Shown: positions 15,450 to 24,656 of the stretch, one piece after another
How positions within the stretch are numbered: the first letter of the stretch is position 1
Layout of the letters: every line of letters starts with the position of its first letter
Assembly (NCBI GenBank): GCA_025356175.1
Contig: JANXUP010000143.1
Span: forward strand, 1-35,802
Direction: 5' to 3'
Source: Sphingomonadaceae bacterium
Lineage (GTDB): Bacteria; Pseudomonadota; Alphaproteobacteria; Sphingomonadales; Sphingomonadaceae
Length of the DNA: 35,802 nucleotides
Program-made: the position numbers and the translations under genes
Notes under the pieces: generated by a model
What the model saw: the letters and a program-made list of their open reading frames with translations, nothing else
Database searches by the model: none
Told to the model about the DNA's origin: nothing

Positions 15450-16024
15450 CTCGTTTCGCCCTCATCGCTATCGCCCATCAGGTCGATCGGGCCGAGCGGC
15501 TGAACGGTTGAAACGGCGTGCTTGTAAGCAAGCTGCACATATCCTTCGCGCTCAAGCAGCATGCAAAACAGATCGAAGGCAGCAACGCGGCCTTGCAGCA
15601 TTACGCCATTGACGAGGAACATGGTGACCTGCACCCCGCTTTCGCGGACGCTGGAGAGGAACACGTCCTGCAACAAGCGGACCTTTTTGCCGCCTTCAAC
15701 CGCGCTGCCGAACTGGGTAACGTCGACCGGCAAGCTCGGCATGATCGTTGAAACGGCGTGCTTGTAAACCAGTTGGGCCTGGCCATCACGGCGCAGCAGG
15801 ATCGAAAAATTGTCGAACCAGGTGACGATACCTTGGAGCTTGACGCCCTTGACCAGGAACATCGTCACCGGGACCTTGTTCTTGCGCAGCAGGTTGAGGA
15901 ACTGGTCCTGCAGGTTCTGGCCCTTGCCCGAAGGCGGTCCGCTCGGTACTGCTGGAGTAATTTCGGCGACGTCATCCTCAGCTTTTGCAGGGCGCGGACG
16001 TGCGGTGAGCGTACGTGAGGTCAT
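15446..16024 (-). CDS. hfq: tandem-domain Hfq RNA chaperone
   Basis: Binds small RNAs and mRNAs and promotes their pairing. The 192 residues contain two complete Sm/Hfq domains instead of one. Domain 1 (about 35-100) has [35 protein letters not shown] and YKHAVST (87-93). Domain 2 (about 113-178) has [33 protein letters not shown] and YKHAVST (167-173). Domain 1 keeps basic rim residues (RKNK); domain 2 has RESG there, losing positive charge. An approximately 34-residue N-terminal extension and an acidic tail are probably flexible. AAGGA precedes ATG 16024. It lies between ntrX and hflX, the normal alphaproteobacterial place for hfq, and no separate single-domain hfq is in the window. Confidence 0.97.
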   Translation of the reverse strand: MTSRTLTARPRPAKAEDDVAEITPAVPSGPPSGKGQNLQDQFLNLLRKNKVPVTMFLVKGVKLQGIVTWFDNFSILLRRDGQAQLVYKHAVSTIMPSLPVDVTQFGSAVEGGKKVRLLQDVFLSSVRESGVQVTMFLVNGVMLQGRVAAFDLFCMLLEREGYVQLAYKHAVSTVQPLGPIDLMGDSDEGETS

Positions 16025-16161
16025 GGCATCTGTCCTTCTTGTTGGCGGCCGTTCATACGGTCCGCAATCTGGCCCTTCAGAGAAGAAAAGGCCGGTTTTA
16101 GTGCACCTGTCTTACGCGTGTGCGCGCATTCGGTAAACGCCCTTCATGTTACACGGGCGTG

Positions 16162-17565
16162 TCAGACCTGTACTTCGATTTCCCCTTCTGCATCATCGTC
16201 GCGGCGCTCGACCATGCCCAGCAGCTTGAGCTTGCGGTGCAGCGCGGACCGCTCCATCCCGATGAAACTCGCCGTGCGCGAAATATTTCCCGAGAAGCGG
16301 CGAATTTGTACGCGCAGGTATTCACGCTCGAAATTCTCGCGCGCTTCGCGCAGCGGCACCCCCATCAGTGAAGGCATGCCATTGTCACCGTTGACGCGGC
16401 CCGAAACGACCTCGCCGGGCAGCATATCGGCCTCGATTCTCGCGAGGCGATCGCGCGGGGTCAGGATGATCGTCCGCTCGACCACGTTGCGCAGCTGGCG
16501 GACGTTGCCGGGCCATTCATAACTTTGCAGCGCTGCCATCGCTTCGATACTGACCTCTGGCGGTGGAACCCCTTGGTCGGAGGCGAAGCGGGCAAAGAAG
16601 TGATCGACCAGCATCGGAATGTCATCGCGCCGCTCAGCCAGCGACGGGATCGTGACGGGCACCACGTTCAACCGATAGAACAAGTCTTCGCGGAACCGGC
16701 GTTCGGAAATCTCGCGCTCAAGGTCGCGTGTGGTCGACGATACAACCCGCACATCGACGCGAATCTGGCGGTTGCCGCCCACCCGGACGAAGGCTTGCTC
16801 GGTCAGTACGCGCAGGATGCGGGCCTGAGTGGAGAGCGGCATGTCGGCCACTTCATCGAGATAAAGCGTTCCGCCGTCAGCCATCTCAAGCAGCCCCGCT
16901 CGAACCAGCTTGCCCTGGGCTTCCTCGCCAAACAGCTCCTGCTCGAAGCGTTCGGGGGTAATCCGCGCCGAATTGACGGTGACGAAGGCGTGCTCGGCGC
17001 GCCCACTCCAGCTATGCAGCAACCGCGCGGCGACTTCCTTGCCCGAGCCACCCGGACCGGTGATCAGCAGGCGGCTCCCGGTGTTGGCCACCCGCTTGAG
17101 CGTAGCGCGCACCGTATTGATTGCGGTGCTGTTGCCGGTGAATTCATCGGCGGTGACAAAGCCCTCGCGCAGCCGCGCATTTTCCCGCCGCAAGCGCTCA
17201 GTCTCGGTGGCGCGCTCGACCAGCAGCAACAGGCGCTCGGCCTCGAACGGCTTCTCGATAAAGTCCATCGCCCCGCGCCCGATCGCCGAGACGGCGGTGT
17301 CGATGCTGCCGTGCCCAGAAAAGATGATCACCGGCAGCTCGGGCTCACGGCCCTTGATCGCATCGAGCACTTCAAGCCCGTCCATCGGGCTGCCGTGGAG
17401 CCACACGTCGAGCAAGACCAGGCTGGGGCGGCGTTCGTCGATCATCGCGAGGGCCGAGGTGCTGTCTCCGGCCATGCGGCATTCGTAGCCTTCGTCGCTC
17501 AGCACGCCGGCCACGAGTTCGCGAATATCGCGTTCGTCATCGACAATCAGGATTTCGAGCGCCAT
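16162..17565 (-). CDS. ntrX: response regulator NtrX
   Basis: The partner of sensor NtrY, controlling nitrogen and redox-related genes. It has a receiver domain (acidic pocket Asp9-Asp10, phospho-acceptor Asp53 in LVLLDVW, Lys in FIEKPF), an AAA+ domain with GPGGSGKE (Walker A) and GGTLYLDEVADMP (Walker B), and a C-terminal Fis-type HTH (NISRTASFIGMERSALHRKLK). After ELFG the sequence is EEAQGKLVRAGLLE: the GAFTGA loop needed to contact sigma-54 is missing. This is known for alphaproteobacterial NtrX and indicates that it works without sigma-54 activation. ntrY lies 18 bases upstream; hfq follows after 137 bases. Confidence 0.96.
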   Translation of the reverse strand: MALEILIVDDERDIRELVAGVLSDEGYECRMAGDSTSALAMIDERRPSLVLLDVWLHGSPMDGLEVLDAIKGREPELPVIIFSGHGSIDTAVSAIGRGAMDFIEKPFEAERLLLLVERATETERLRRENARLREGFVTADEFTGNSTAINTVRATLKRVANTGSRLLITGPGGSGKEVAARLLHSWSGRAEHAFVTVNSARITPERFEQELFGEEAQGKLVRAGLLEMADGGTLYLDEVADMPLSTQARILRVLTEQAFVRVGGNRQIRVDVRVVSSTTRDLEREISERRFREDLFYRLNVVPVTIPSLAERRDDIPMLVDHFFARFASDQGVPPPEVSIEAMAALQSYEWPGNVRQLRNVVERTIILTPRDRLARIEADMLPGEVVSGRVNGDNGMPSLMGVPLREARENFEREYLRVQIRRFSGNISRTASFIGMERSALHRKLKLLGMVERRDDDAEGEIEVQV

Positions 17566-17583
17566 CGGTTTTCCCTCAACTCA

Positions 17584-19800
17584 TCATTCGGCCGCTTCGG
17601 AGGCGCGGTGGCCTTCGAGCGGATCGCGCGCAAAACGCATGGTCACCACGGTCCCGTCGGGTTCACCCGTGGTGAAGCTCATTTCCCCCCCATGTTCCTC
17701 AACGATCTTGTTGACGATCGCGAGCCCGAGGCCGGTGCCTTTTTCGCGTGTTGTCACGTAAGGTTCGACAATCCGTTCGCGGTCTTGTGGGAGGCCGATT
17801 CCATTGTCGGCGATCTTTACCAAGACGTCCTCGGACGTGCCGATCAGCGTCACCGCAATGCGGCCGCGCCATGGTTCCTCTTCCTGCTTCGACCGCGCCT
17901 CGACCGCTTCTGTGGCGTTCTTGAGCACGTTGGTCATAGCCTGACCGAATTGGTGACGGTCGCAGGCGATGATCCCCATGTCCGGATCGGCGGTGAAGGT
18001 GAAATTGATTTCCGGCCGCGCCACTTCTTGGAGGAACAAGGCTTGCCGCGCGAGATCGACCGGATCTTCGCCGCGGAACACCGGCTTGGGCAGGCGCGCG
18101 AAAGAAGAAAATTCGTCGACCATGCGGCGCAGTTCGCCAACCTGGCGAATGATCGTGCCGGTCAGCTCCTCGAACAGCTCGCCATCGCTGGTCAGCTGCT
18201 TGCGATAGCGCCGCTTGAGCCGCTCGGTTGCGAGCTGGATCGGGGTCAGCGGGTTTTTGATTTCGTGCGCAATGCGTCGCGCCACGTCCGACCATGCGGC
18301 TTGGCGCTGGTCAACCAGCTGGCGGGTGATGTCTTCGAAGGTGATGACATCGCCCGAAGCGGAACGGGTCGACTTGACTGCCAGCGTCAGCAGTTCGCTA
18401 CCCTTTGAATATTGCACGATGCCGCCCTCGGTCCCGCCTTCGGCAAGGCTGGCAATTTGCGGTGCAATCGCCGCCAGGCGCTTGCCGATGGGAGGTATTG
18501 CTTCGCGATCGAGCAGCAGCTTGTGGGCTGAGCTGTTGATCAGGCGGATCTCGCCTTTGGCGTTGGTGCTGATGATTCCCGCGGTGACCGATTCCAGCAC
18601 CGCCTCCGTGAACGCGCGCCGCTCGTCGAGCTGCTGGTTGGCCCCGACCAGCGCCTGGTTCTGCTTTTCGAGCTGCTGGGTCATGCGGTTGAAGGCACGG
18701 TTGAGCAGGCCGACTTCGTCTGCGCCAGTGCGGCCTTCGACCCGCATGGTGAAGTTCCCCGCCCCGACCTGCCGCGCTGCATCGACCAGATCGTAGAGCG
18801 GCTTCACTTGGCGGTCAGCAAAACGCAGCGCGAACCATACCGACAGCCCCACCAGCGCAAGACTGGCGACGAACAACGCGACGTTGAAGCGCAGCTGCTG
18901 GATCCGCGTGCGCTGGGTCAGCTCATCATAGGCCCGCACGATATTCTGGGCGTGTCCGGCGGAAAGCAAGTCAGACTTGCGCTGGGTATAGAGATAGATC
19001 CCCGCGCGGCGATCGATCGGGATCACTGCCTGGATCGAATTCGCGCTCGAACTGACGACGATCCGCTGCCCGCGATCCAGTTCGCGCAAGACCTCGGCCG
19101 AGACGTTTTCGTTGATTGGTACCGGCCCGCTGGCCACAATCGGGCGGCGCAGCACGCCGTCGGCACCGCGCTGCAGGATGGTCGACTGGTCAAGCTTTCG
19201 GTGCTGCACCTGATAGGCGTAATATTCCTGGAATGACGGGCTGGTGACAGATTCCTGGGTCAGAAAGTCACCAAGGTCAGCGGCCATGGCCAGAGTCTCG
19301 TACTCCATGTCCTTCTGGGTCTGCTCGTAATACCCGCGCGCCAACTGGTTGGCGTTTTCGAGCAGCCCGCGCGACTTGTCGGAGAACCAAAATTCCACGC
19401 CGGACTGGAACAGGAATGAAGCGAAGATCACGACCAGCAATGTCGGGACCGCCGCGATCAGTGAGAACAGGAATACCAGGCGGACGTGGAGCTGGCCGCT
19501 GCGGCCCACCCCTTCGCTTGCGCGCTGTAAGGCAATGCGCCGTCCGAGCAGCACAAGGATAGCCATTGCCGGAACCAGCGTGCCGATCAGCAGGGTCGCA
19601 GTGAGGTCGGTGGGGAGCATCTGCCCCTTCCCTGCCCGGCTCGTCACCGCAAACCAGGTGATTGCCGTCATGACCACGAAGGCAACGACCGCGCCCAGTT
19701 CAAGGATCGGGAACAGGTTGGAGCGGCGCGATGCAATCTGGATTTGCCGCCAAAGCCGGGGCCAGCGCCTGTTGCGTGCGGTTACGGCTACATCCACCAT
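17584..19800 (-). CDS. ntrY: sensor histidine kinase NtrY
   Basis: A membrane sensor kinase that phosphorylates NtrX. ATG 19800 (MVDVAVTARNRR) is preferred over a TTG ten codons upstream, giving 738 residues. Three hydrophobic segments lie in the first 130 residues and a fourth (NVALFVASLALVGLSVWFAL) precedes a HAMP domain; between the third and fourth is a periplasmic sensor region. A PAS domain (ESVTAGIISTNAKGEIRLIN), HisKA with phospho-acceptor His in RRIAHEIKNPLTPIQL, and an HATPase with the N box NVLKNATEAV and ADNGIGLP follow. It lies 3' of ntrC with a 65-base gap and directly before ntrX. Confidence 0.95.
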   Translation of the reverse strand: MVDVAVTARNRRWPRLWRQIQIASRRSNLFPILELGAVVAFVVMTAITWFAVTSRAGKGQMLPTDLTATLLIGTLVPAMAILVLLGRRIALQRASEGVGRSGQLHVRLVFLFSLIAAVPTLLVVIFASFLFQSGVEFWFSDKSRGLLENANQLARGYYEQTQKDMEYETLAMAADLGDFLTQESVTSPSFQEYYAYQVQHRKLDQSTILQRGADGVLRRPIVASGPVPINENVSAEVLRELDRGQRIVVSSSANSIQAVIPIDRRAGIYLYTQRKSDLLSAGHAQNIVRAYDELTQRTRIQQLRFNVALFVASLALVGLSVWFALRFADRQVKPLYDLVDAARQVGAGNFTMRVEGRTGADEVGLLNRAFNRMTQQLEKQNQALVGANQQLDERRAFTEAVLESVTAGIISTNAKGEIRLINSSAHKLLLDREAIPPIGKRLAAIAPQIASLAEGGTEGGIVQYSKGSELLTLAVKSTRSASGDVITFEDITRQLVDQRQAAWSDVARRIAHEIKNPLTPIQLATERLKRRYRKQLTSDGELFEELTGTIIRQVGELRRMVDEFSSFARLPKPVFRGEDPVDLARQALFLQEVARPEINFTFTADPDMGIIACDRHQFGQAMTNVLKNATEAVEARSKQEEEPWRGRIAVTLIGTSEDVLVKIADNGIGLPQDRERIVEPYVTTREKGTGLGLAIVNKIVEEHGGEMSFTTGEPDGTVVTMRFARDPLEGHRASEAAE

Positions 19801-19862
19801 CGTTGCGAGATTACAACACCAGTGTGGCAAATATGCAAGCCAATTCAGCCCACCTCACGCTC

Positions 19863-19878
19863 GCTTCAGCGCTGAAGC
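19863..19878 (-). terminator. palindrome over the ntrC stop
   Basis: GCTTCAGCGCTGAAGC is a perfect 16-bp palindrome containing the ntrC stop codon (19868-19866). In RNA it would give a 6-bp stem with a GCGC loop. No U-run follows, so it may be a weak terminator or processing hairpin separating ntrBC from ntrYX. Confidence 0.35.
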
Positions 19879-21269
19879 AGCACCGGATCGATACGAAGTT
19901 CGGTCAACCGCTTGCGCAGGGTGTTGCGGTTGATGCCCAAATGTTGCGCGGCGCGCAGCTGGTTGCCGCCGGTCGTGCGTAACACGGCTTCGAACAAGGG
20001 GCGCTCGAACGCGGCGAGCGCGGCATCGTAAATTGCGCCGGGGGCGATTTCGTTGTCGCGCAGCCAGGTCCCGACCGCTCCTTCGAACGTGCCGCCTTCA
20101 CCCTCATTGCTTTCCGCATCGGGAGGTTCAAGCAATGCCTCCAGCGCCGCCGAACTCACCAGATCTTCCCGCGCCAGCAACGCGACCCGGTAAACCAGGT
20201 TGCGCAATTCACGCACATTGCCGCGCCACGGCTGCTGAGCGAGAAGCGCTGCGGCATCGTCCGAGAAACGCCGGCGCTGGAGGCCGTCGGCAGCCGCAAG
20301 CTGAAGGAAATGCTGCGCCAGCGCCGGCACGTCGTCCCGCCGCTCGCGCAAGGGCGGTAAGATGATAGGAACGACGTTGAGCCGGTAATACAAGTCTTCG
20401 CGAAAAGCGCCGCTGGCGATCAAAGGCGCGAGATCGCGGTTGGTCGCAGCAATGATCCGGACGTCGACCGCGATTTCCTCGCGTCCGCCAACCCGGCGGA
20501 TCTGCCCCGATTGCAAAGCGCGCAGCAAGCGCGTTTGCGCATCGAGCGGCATGTCGCCGATTTCGTCGAGGAACAGGGTTCCGCCCTGGGCCTGTTCGAA
20601 CTTGCCCTGATGGCGCGCGACTGCCCCGGTGAACGCACCCTTTTCGTGCCCGAACAGTTCGCTTTCGATCAGGTCTGCGGGGATCGCCGCAGTGTTGACC
20701 GCCACGAATGGGCCCGCCTTGCGCTGACCAAGCTGATGGATTGCCTCGGCGACGAGCTCTTTGCCGGTGCCGCTTTCGCCCAGCACCAAAACGGTCAGGT
20801 CATTGCGCAGGACCCGCGTTATCATTCGATAGACCGCCTGCATCGGCGCCGACCGACCGACGAGCGGCAGACCCGCAGGTGCCGCCTCGGCGGGGTTGCC
20901 AGCGCGCATTGCCGAATTGCCGACTGCCGCGCGAACGGTCTGGACTAGTTCGTCCAGATCGAATGGCTTGGGGAAATACTCGAACGCCCCGGTATCGCTG
21001 GCCCGCACCGCGGTATCGAGCGTGTTTTGCGCCGACAGCACGATGATCGGCATGTCGGGCGCTGCCTGATGAACCGCGCCCAGGGTTTCGAGCCCGTCGC
21101 CGTCGGTCAGCATGACATCGGTCACCAGCGCGGCATAATCGCCATTCGCAAGCAGGCGATCGCGCTCGGCGATGGAATCGCAGCAAGTCACCGCAAAGCC
21201 TTCCGCCTCCAACGCGGCAGTGATGACCAGCGCAATGCTGGCGTCGTCCTCAACCAGCAGGACGGTCAC
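19866..21269 (-). CDS. ntrC: nitrogen regulator NtrC
   Basis: A sigma-54 activator of nitrogen-assimilation genes such as glnA and glnK-amtB, phosphorylated by NtrB. The receiver has phospho-acceptor Asp51 (ALVTDVML). The AAA+ domain has GESGTGKE (Walker A), an intact GAFTGA sigma-54 loop, and GGTLFLDEIGDMP. The C-terminal Fis-like HTH is NQLRAAQHLGINRNTLRKRL. At 467 residues the size is standard. The start is GTG 21269, overlapping the ntrB stop as GTGA. It is probably autoregulated through the box before dusB. The intact GAFTGA contrasts with NtrX in the same cluster. Confidence 0.97.
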   Translation of the reverse strand: MTVLLVEDDASIALVITAALEAEGFAVTCCDSIAERDRLLANGDYAALVTDVMLTDGDGLETLGAVHQAAPDMPIIVLSAQNTLDTAVRASDTGAFEYFPKPFDLDELVQTVRAAVGNSAMRAGNPAEAAPAGLPLVGRSAPMQAVYRMITRVLRNDLTVLVLGESGTGKELVAEAIHQLGQRKAGPFVAVNTAAIPADLIESELFGHEKGAFTGAVARHQGKFEQAQGGTLFLDEIGDMPLDAQTRLLRALQSGQIRRVGGREEIAVDVRIIAATNRDLAPLIASGAFREDLYYRLNVVPIILPPLRERRDDVPALAQHFLQLAAADGLQRRRFSDDAAALLAQQPWRGNVRELRNLVYRVALLAREDLVSSAALEALLEPPDAESNEGEGGTFEGAVGTWLRDNEIAPGAIYDAALAAFERPLFEAVLRTTGGNQLRAAQHLGINRNTLRKRLTELRIDPVLLQR

Positions 21270-22345
21270 GCTGCAGCCTCGCGCATGGTCGGATGGCGCT
21301 CGGCAGCGAGCGGCAGGTGAACCCGGAAATGGGTGAGCCCGGCAGCTTCGTCGCGATCGTAAGTAACGCGTCCGTTCATATCGCCGACCAGGCGGCGCAC
21401 CAGCGCGAGACCAAGCCCCTGCCCGCTCTTCTTGGACGAAACGAAGGGTTCGAAGATGTGATCGCGCAGCGCGGCGTCGATGCCGGGGCCGTTGTCGCTG
21501 ACCCTGAGTTCGATCGGCAGCCGAACCGCCCCGCCATCGGTGTTGCGGTGCAGTTGCAAACCGCTGGCGAAGCGCGACCGCACAATGATCCGCGGTGCAG
21601 CGACGGCGGTCGTTGCATCCGCGGCATTCGAAATGAGGTTGATCAGGACCTGTACCAAGGTGTCGATATTGCCGAGTACTGACGGAAGCGAAGGATCGAA
21701 TTCTTCAGCGATTGCCGGTGATTTGCCGCCAGCTTCCATCACCGCGCGCGCCCGGCGAACGGCTTCATGCAAGTTGCAGGGCTCCAGTTTCGGCGGAGTA
21801 CGGCGCGACAGTGACTGCATCTGATCGATCAATTTGGCAATCCGGTCGACCTCGTCCGCAATCAGCGTCGTCAGCGCGAGATCCTTGCCCTCTGCCTTGC
21901 GTGAGAGCAGCTGCGCCGCGCCCCTGATCCCGGCTAGCGGGTTCTTGATTTCATGTGCCAGCACCTCAGGCGCGCGCACTACGCTATCCTCCCATTGGGT
22001 TTCGCGCATAGCCTCGGCGCCGCGCACATCGTGCAGCGTGAGCACTTGCCAGCCAGGCTGGTCGATCATCGGGGCCACCGTCACATCGACCCGGCGCGGC
22101 CCCTGCCCTGCGATCAGCACCCCAGTCGCGCGTGCGGATAGTTGCGCGTCAGTCTCTGCAAGGCGCGCGGCGAGCAGCGGTTCATCGAACCGCAGGTGCT
22201 CGCCAATTGAACGACCTGACAAACGCCGGAAACTCTGTCCCAGCAATTGCTCGGCCGCCGGGTTGGCCGCCGCGACCACCTGCCCCGGCCCCAGCAGCAA
22301 CACCGCGTGCGTCAAGCTCGCAAGCTGGCGCGCCGCGTCGGGCAT
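21266..22345 (-). CDS. ntrB: sensor kinase/phosphatase NtrB
   Basis: A soluble PII-controlled kinase and phosphatase of NtrC. The frame is open further upstream into dusB, but ATG 22345 ([11 protein letters not shown]) overlaps the dusB stop in TGATG and starts a normal 359-residue NtrB. It has a PAS-like domain (LTHAVLLLGPGQVVAAANPAAEQLLG), HisKA with His in LAHEIKNPLAGIRGAAQLL, an N box (NLISNAADAT), SDNGPGID and GQGLGLALVRRLV. It has no membrane segment, as expected. It is coupled to both dusB and ntrC. Confidence 0.96.
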   Translation of the reverse strand: MPDAARQLASLTHAVLLLGPGQVVAAANPAAEQLLGQSFRRLSGRSIGEHLRFDEPLLAARLAETDAQLSARATGVLIAGQGPRRVDVTVAPMIDQPGWQVLTLHDVRGAEAMRETQWEDSVVRAPEVLAHEIKNPLAGIRGAAQLLSRKAEGKDLALTTLIADEVDRIAKLIDQMQSLSRRTPPKLEPCNLHEAVRRARAVMEAGGKSPAIAEEFDPSLPSVLGNIDTLVQVLINLISNAADATTAVAAPRIIVRSRFASGLQLHRNTDGGAVRLPIELRVSDNGPGIDAALRDHIFEPFVSSKKSGQGLGLALVRRLVGDMNGRVTYDRDEAAGLTHFRVHLPLAAERHPTMREAAA

Positions 22346-23361
22346 CAGGCTGCCGCGCGGCTCAGGAACGGGCCGAAAAAGGTGTGCAATTGCCGGACCA
22401 CCTCGGCAGGATCGTCGATGAAGTTGACTTGATTGCGGAAAGCCGCCGATCCGGGCAGCCCCTTGGTGTACCAGGCCAGGTGCTTGCGCGCCATGTTGAC
22501 CCCGGTGACCGTGCCATAGAGTTCGAGCATCGCATCGTAGTGTTCGAGCACGGTGGCAAAAAGGGTGTCGGTATCGGGATCCGGCATCGCTTCGCCGGTG
22601 CGCAGCCAGTGCATAACCTGCGCGAGGAACCACGGCCGACCATAAGCACCGCGTCCGATCATCAGTCCATCCGCGCCCGATTGTTCAAGCGCGCACGCGG
22701 AATCTTCGATGCTGCAGATATCGCCGTTGACGATCACCGGAATGCTGACTGCGTCCTTGACCGAACGGATGAAGGCCCAGTCGGTATCGCCACGGTACAT
22801 CTGGTTGCGGGTGCGGCCGTGCACAGTGACCATCTTCGCGCCAAGGTCTTCGGCAATGTGCGCCAGTTCGGGGGCGTTGAGGCTGTCATGGCACCAACCC
22901 ATGCGCATCTTGACAGTGACCGGGACGTCGACCGCCTCGACCGTCGCCTTGATCAGCGCGGTGGCGAGCGGCAGGTCGCGCATCAAGGCAGACCCGGCAT
23001 CGCCGTTGACCACTTTCTTGACCGGGCAGCCCATGTTGATGTCGATGATCGCCGCGCCGCGGTCCTGCTGCAGCTTGGCCGCCTCGCCCATTTGCGCTGG
23101 TTCGCAGCCGACCAGCTGCATGGACACCGGCTCTTCGATCGCATCCCACTGCGCCTTTTGCAGCGATTGCCGAGTTTCGCGGATCGCGGCGGGGCTGGCG
23201 ATCATCTCGGTCACGTTGAGCCCCGAACCGAAGCGCCGCACAAGCCGCCGAAACGGCAGGTCGGTTACCCCGGTCATCGGAGCGAGGATCACCGGACAAT
23301 CGATCCGCACCGGGCCGATGTCGATCGGAGCCAGCTGCGGTGATGTGGGAAGCAGGTTCAT
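22345..23361 (-). CDS. dusB: tRNA-dihydrouridine synthase DusB (NifR3)
   Basis: Reduces specific uridines in the tRNA D-loop using FMN and NADPH. The TIM-barrel protein (338 residues) has [15 protein letters not shown], the catalytic-Cys motif [25 protein letters not shown] (FMN phosphate region) and [16 protein letters not shown]. It heads the nitrogen-regulation operon, an arrangement first described as nifR3-ntrBC in Rhodobacter and general in alphaproteobacteria. A palindrome matching the NtrC-box consensus ends seven bases before the ATG, so it is probably repressed or modulated by NtrC. Confidence 0.96.
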   Translation of the reverse strand: MNLLPTSPQLAPIDIGPVRIDCPVILAPMTGVTDLPFRRLVRRFGSGLNVTEMIASPAAIRETRQSLQKAQWDAIEEPVSMQLVGCEPAQMGEAAKLQQDRGAAIIDINMGCPVKKVVNGDAGSALMRDLPLATALIKATVEAVDVPVTVKMRMGWCHDSLNAPELAHIAEDLGAKMVTVHGRTRNQMYRGDTDWAFIRSVKDAVSIPVIVNGDICSIEDSACALEQSGADGLMIGRGAYGRPWFLAQVMHWLRTGEAMPDPDTDTLFATVLEHYDAMLELYGTVTGVNMARKHLAWYTKGLPGSAAFRNQVNFIDDPAEVVRQLHTFFGPFLSRAAA

Positions 23362-23367
23362 CGTTAT

Positions 23368-23384
23368 TGCCTAAAATTTAGGCA
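23368..23384. promoter_or_regulatory. candidate NtrC box for dusB-ntrBC
   Basis: TGCCTAAAATTTAGGCA is a perfect inverted repeat (8-bp arms, one central base) fitting TGC-N11-GCA, the known NtrC-binding pattern (17 bp). It lies seven bases before the dusB start and inside the divergent gap to ispDF. Binding so close to the start codon would hinder transcription or its start, suggesting negative autoregulation. The motif is seen; the role is inferred from known nifR3-ntrBC autoregulation. Confidence 0.65.
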
Positions 23385-23434
23385 GCCCATAGGGAATTGC
23401 CCAGCGCCGGGCAAGCGCTTACTGCATCGCAGCA

Positions 23435-24583
23435 ATGAGCCTGCCCCATTCCCATCCAGACATCGCCGCCATCATCGTTGCCTCCGGGCAAGGACTGCGC
23501 GCAGGCCAACCGCTGCCCAAGCAATTTGCGCTTTGGCGTGGAAAACCGGTGCTGCGCCATTCAGCTGAAGCCTTTGCGGTGGCGGGAATCAAACCGATCA
23601 TCGTGGCGATCCCGCACGGCACCGAGGAGGTGGCGGAAGCTGCGCTACGCGGCGTCCCGGGCGTTCAGCTCGTTCACGGCGGCGAGACCCGGCAACTTTC
23701 CGTTTTGTTCGCGCTGGAAGCGCTGGCAGGCGATGCCCCGGCCAGCGTCCTGATCCACGACGCGGCCCGGCCAGGCTTGCCGGAGAACGTAATCGAGCGC
23801 TTGATCCTGGCCCTCGACACCGCCGAAGCGGCGATACCGATTCTGCCCGTAGTCGACAGTCTCGTACACGCCGATGGTCCGCTCATGGGAGATCCTGTGA
23901 AGCGCGAAGCCTTGCGCCGGGTACAGACTCCGCAGGCCTTCGCCTTTCCGGCGATCCTTGCGGCTCATCGCGCCTGGCGCGGGGAGCCAAATGCGGGTGA
24001 TGATGCCCAGGTCGCGCAAGCGGCAGGGATCCAAGTCGCATTGGTCGAAGGAGACGAAGCTTTGCACAAGTTGACCTTCGCTGGCGATTTCGCAGCGGAA
24101 CCACGCTCTGTCCGGGTCGGGACCGGATACGATGTCCACCGGCTCGCACTGGGCGAGGAGCTGTGGCTGTGCGGTATCCAGATCGACCATACGCATGGCC
24201 TTGCCGGGCACAGCGACGCCGATGTTGCAATCCACGCGCTGGTCGATGCCATCCTCGGCGCGATCGGCGCCGGGGATATCGGTAGCCATTTCCCGCCCAG
24301 CGATCCGCAATGGAAAGGGGCCAGTTCGGACCGGTTCCTGACCCATGCCGTCGGGCTGGCCAAAGCCGCCGGGTTCCGGATCGGCAATGTCGACGTTACC
24401 ATCATTTGTGAAGCGCCGAAGATCGGCCCGTACCGTGATGCGATGCGCGCGCGGCTGGCGGAGTTGCTGCGGACGCCGGTGGATGCGGTCAGCGTCAAGG
24501 CGACAACCACCGAGCGCTTGGGCTTCACCGGGCGCAGCGAAGGGATCGCCGCGCAGGCCACTGCCACGCTCGTCCCGTCATAA
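23435..24583 (+). CDS. ispDF: bifunctional IspD/IspF isoprenoid enzyme
   Basis: Carries out two MEP-pathway steps: MEP to CDP-ME (IspD) and CDP-ME phosphate to the cyclic diphosphate MEcPP (IspF). The IspD part (about 1-225) has AIIVASGQGLRAG (usually A-G-R-G-x-R), LIHDAARP and VQTPQAFAF. The IspF part (about 226-382) starts RVGTGYDVHRL (zinc Asp and His), then GLAGHSDADVAIHALVDAILGAIGAGDIGSHFP in pieces and ATTTERLGFTGRSEGIAA. Fusion of ispD and ispF is usual in alphaproteobacteria. At 382 residues it is standard. It is divergent from dusB. Confidence 0.96.
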   Translation: MSLPHSHPDIAAIIVASGQGLRAGQPLPKQFALWRGKPVLRHSAEAFAVAGIKPIIVAIPHGTEEVAEAALRGVPGVQLVHGGETRQLSVLFALEALAGDAPASVLIHDAARPGLPENVIERLILALDTAEAAIPILPVVDSLVHADGPLMGDPVKREALRRVQTPQAFAFPAILAAHRAWRGEPNAGDDAQVAQAAGIQVALVEGDEALHKLTFAGDFAAEPRSVRVGTGYDVHRLALGEELWLCGIQIDHTHGLAGHSDADVAIHALVDAILGAIGAGDIGSHFPPSDPQWKGASSDRFLTHAVGLAKAAGFRIGNVDVTIICEAPKIGPYRDAMRARLAELLRTPVDAVSVKATTTERLGFTGRSEGIAAQATATLVPS

Positions 24584-24656
24584 AGCCGTAAACACTGGCC
24601 AAGCGGCCCGGTTACCTGCAAATGGGCTCATACTAGCTCTGCGAGGGAGATTACCA

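Noticed and set aside
16525..18408. Long open frame of 627 codons on the plus strand
   Set aside because: It lies opposite ntrX and ntrY and is a codon-bias shadow of those genes; it has no recognisable motifs.
22346..22633. N-terminal extension of ntrB into dusB
   Set aside because: The extra 96 residues are unlike any NtrB and overlap dusB; ATG 22345 with TGATG coupling fits the family length.
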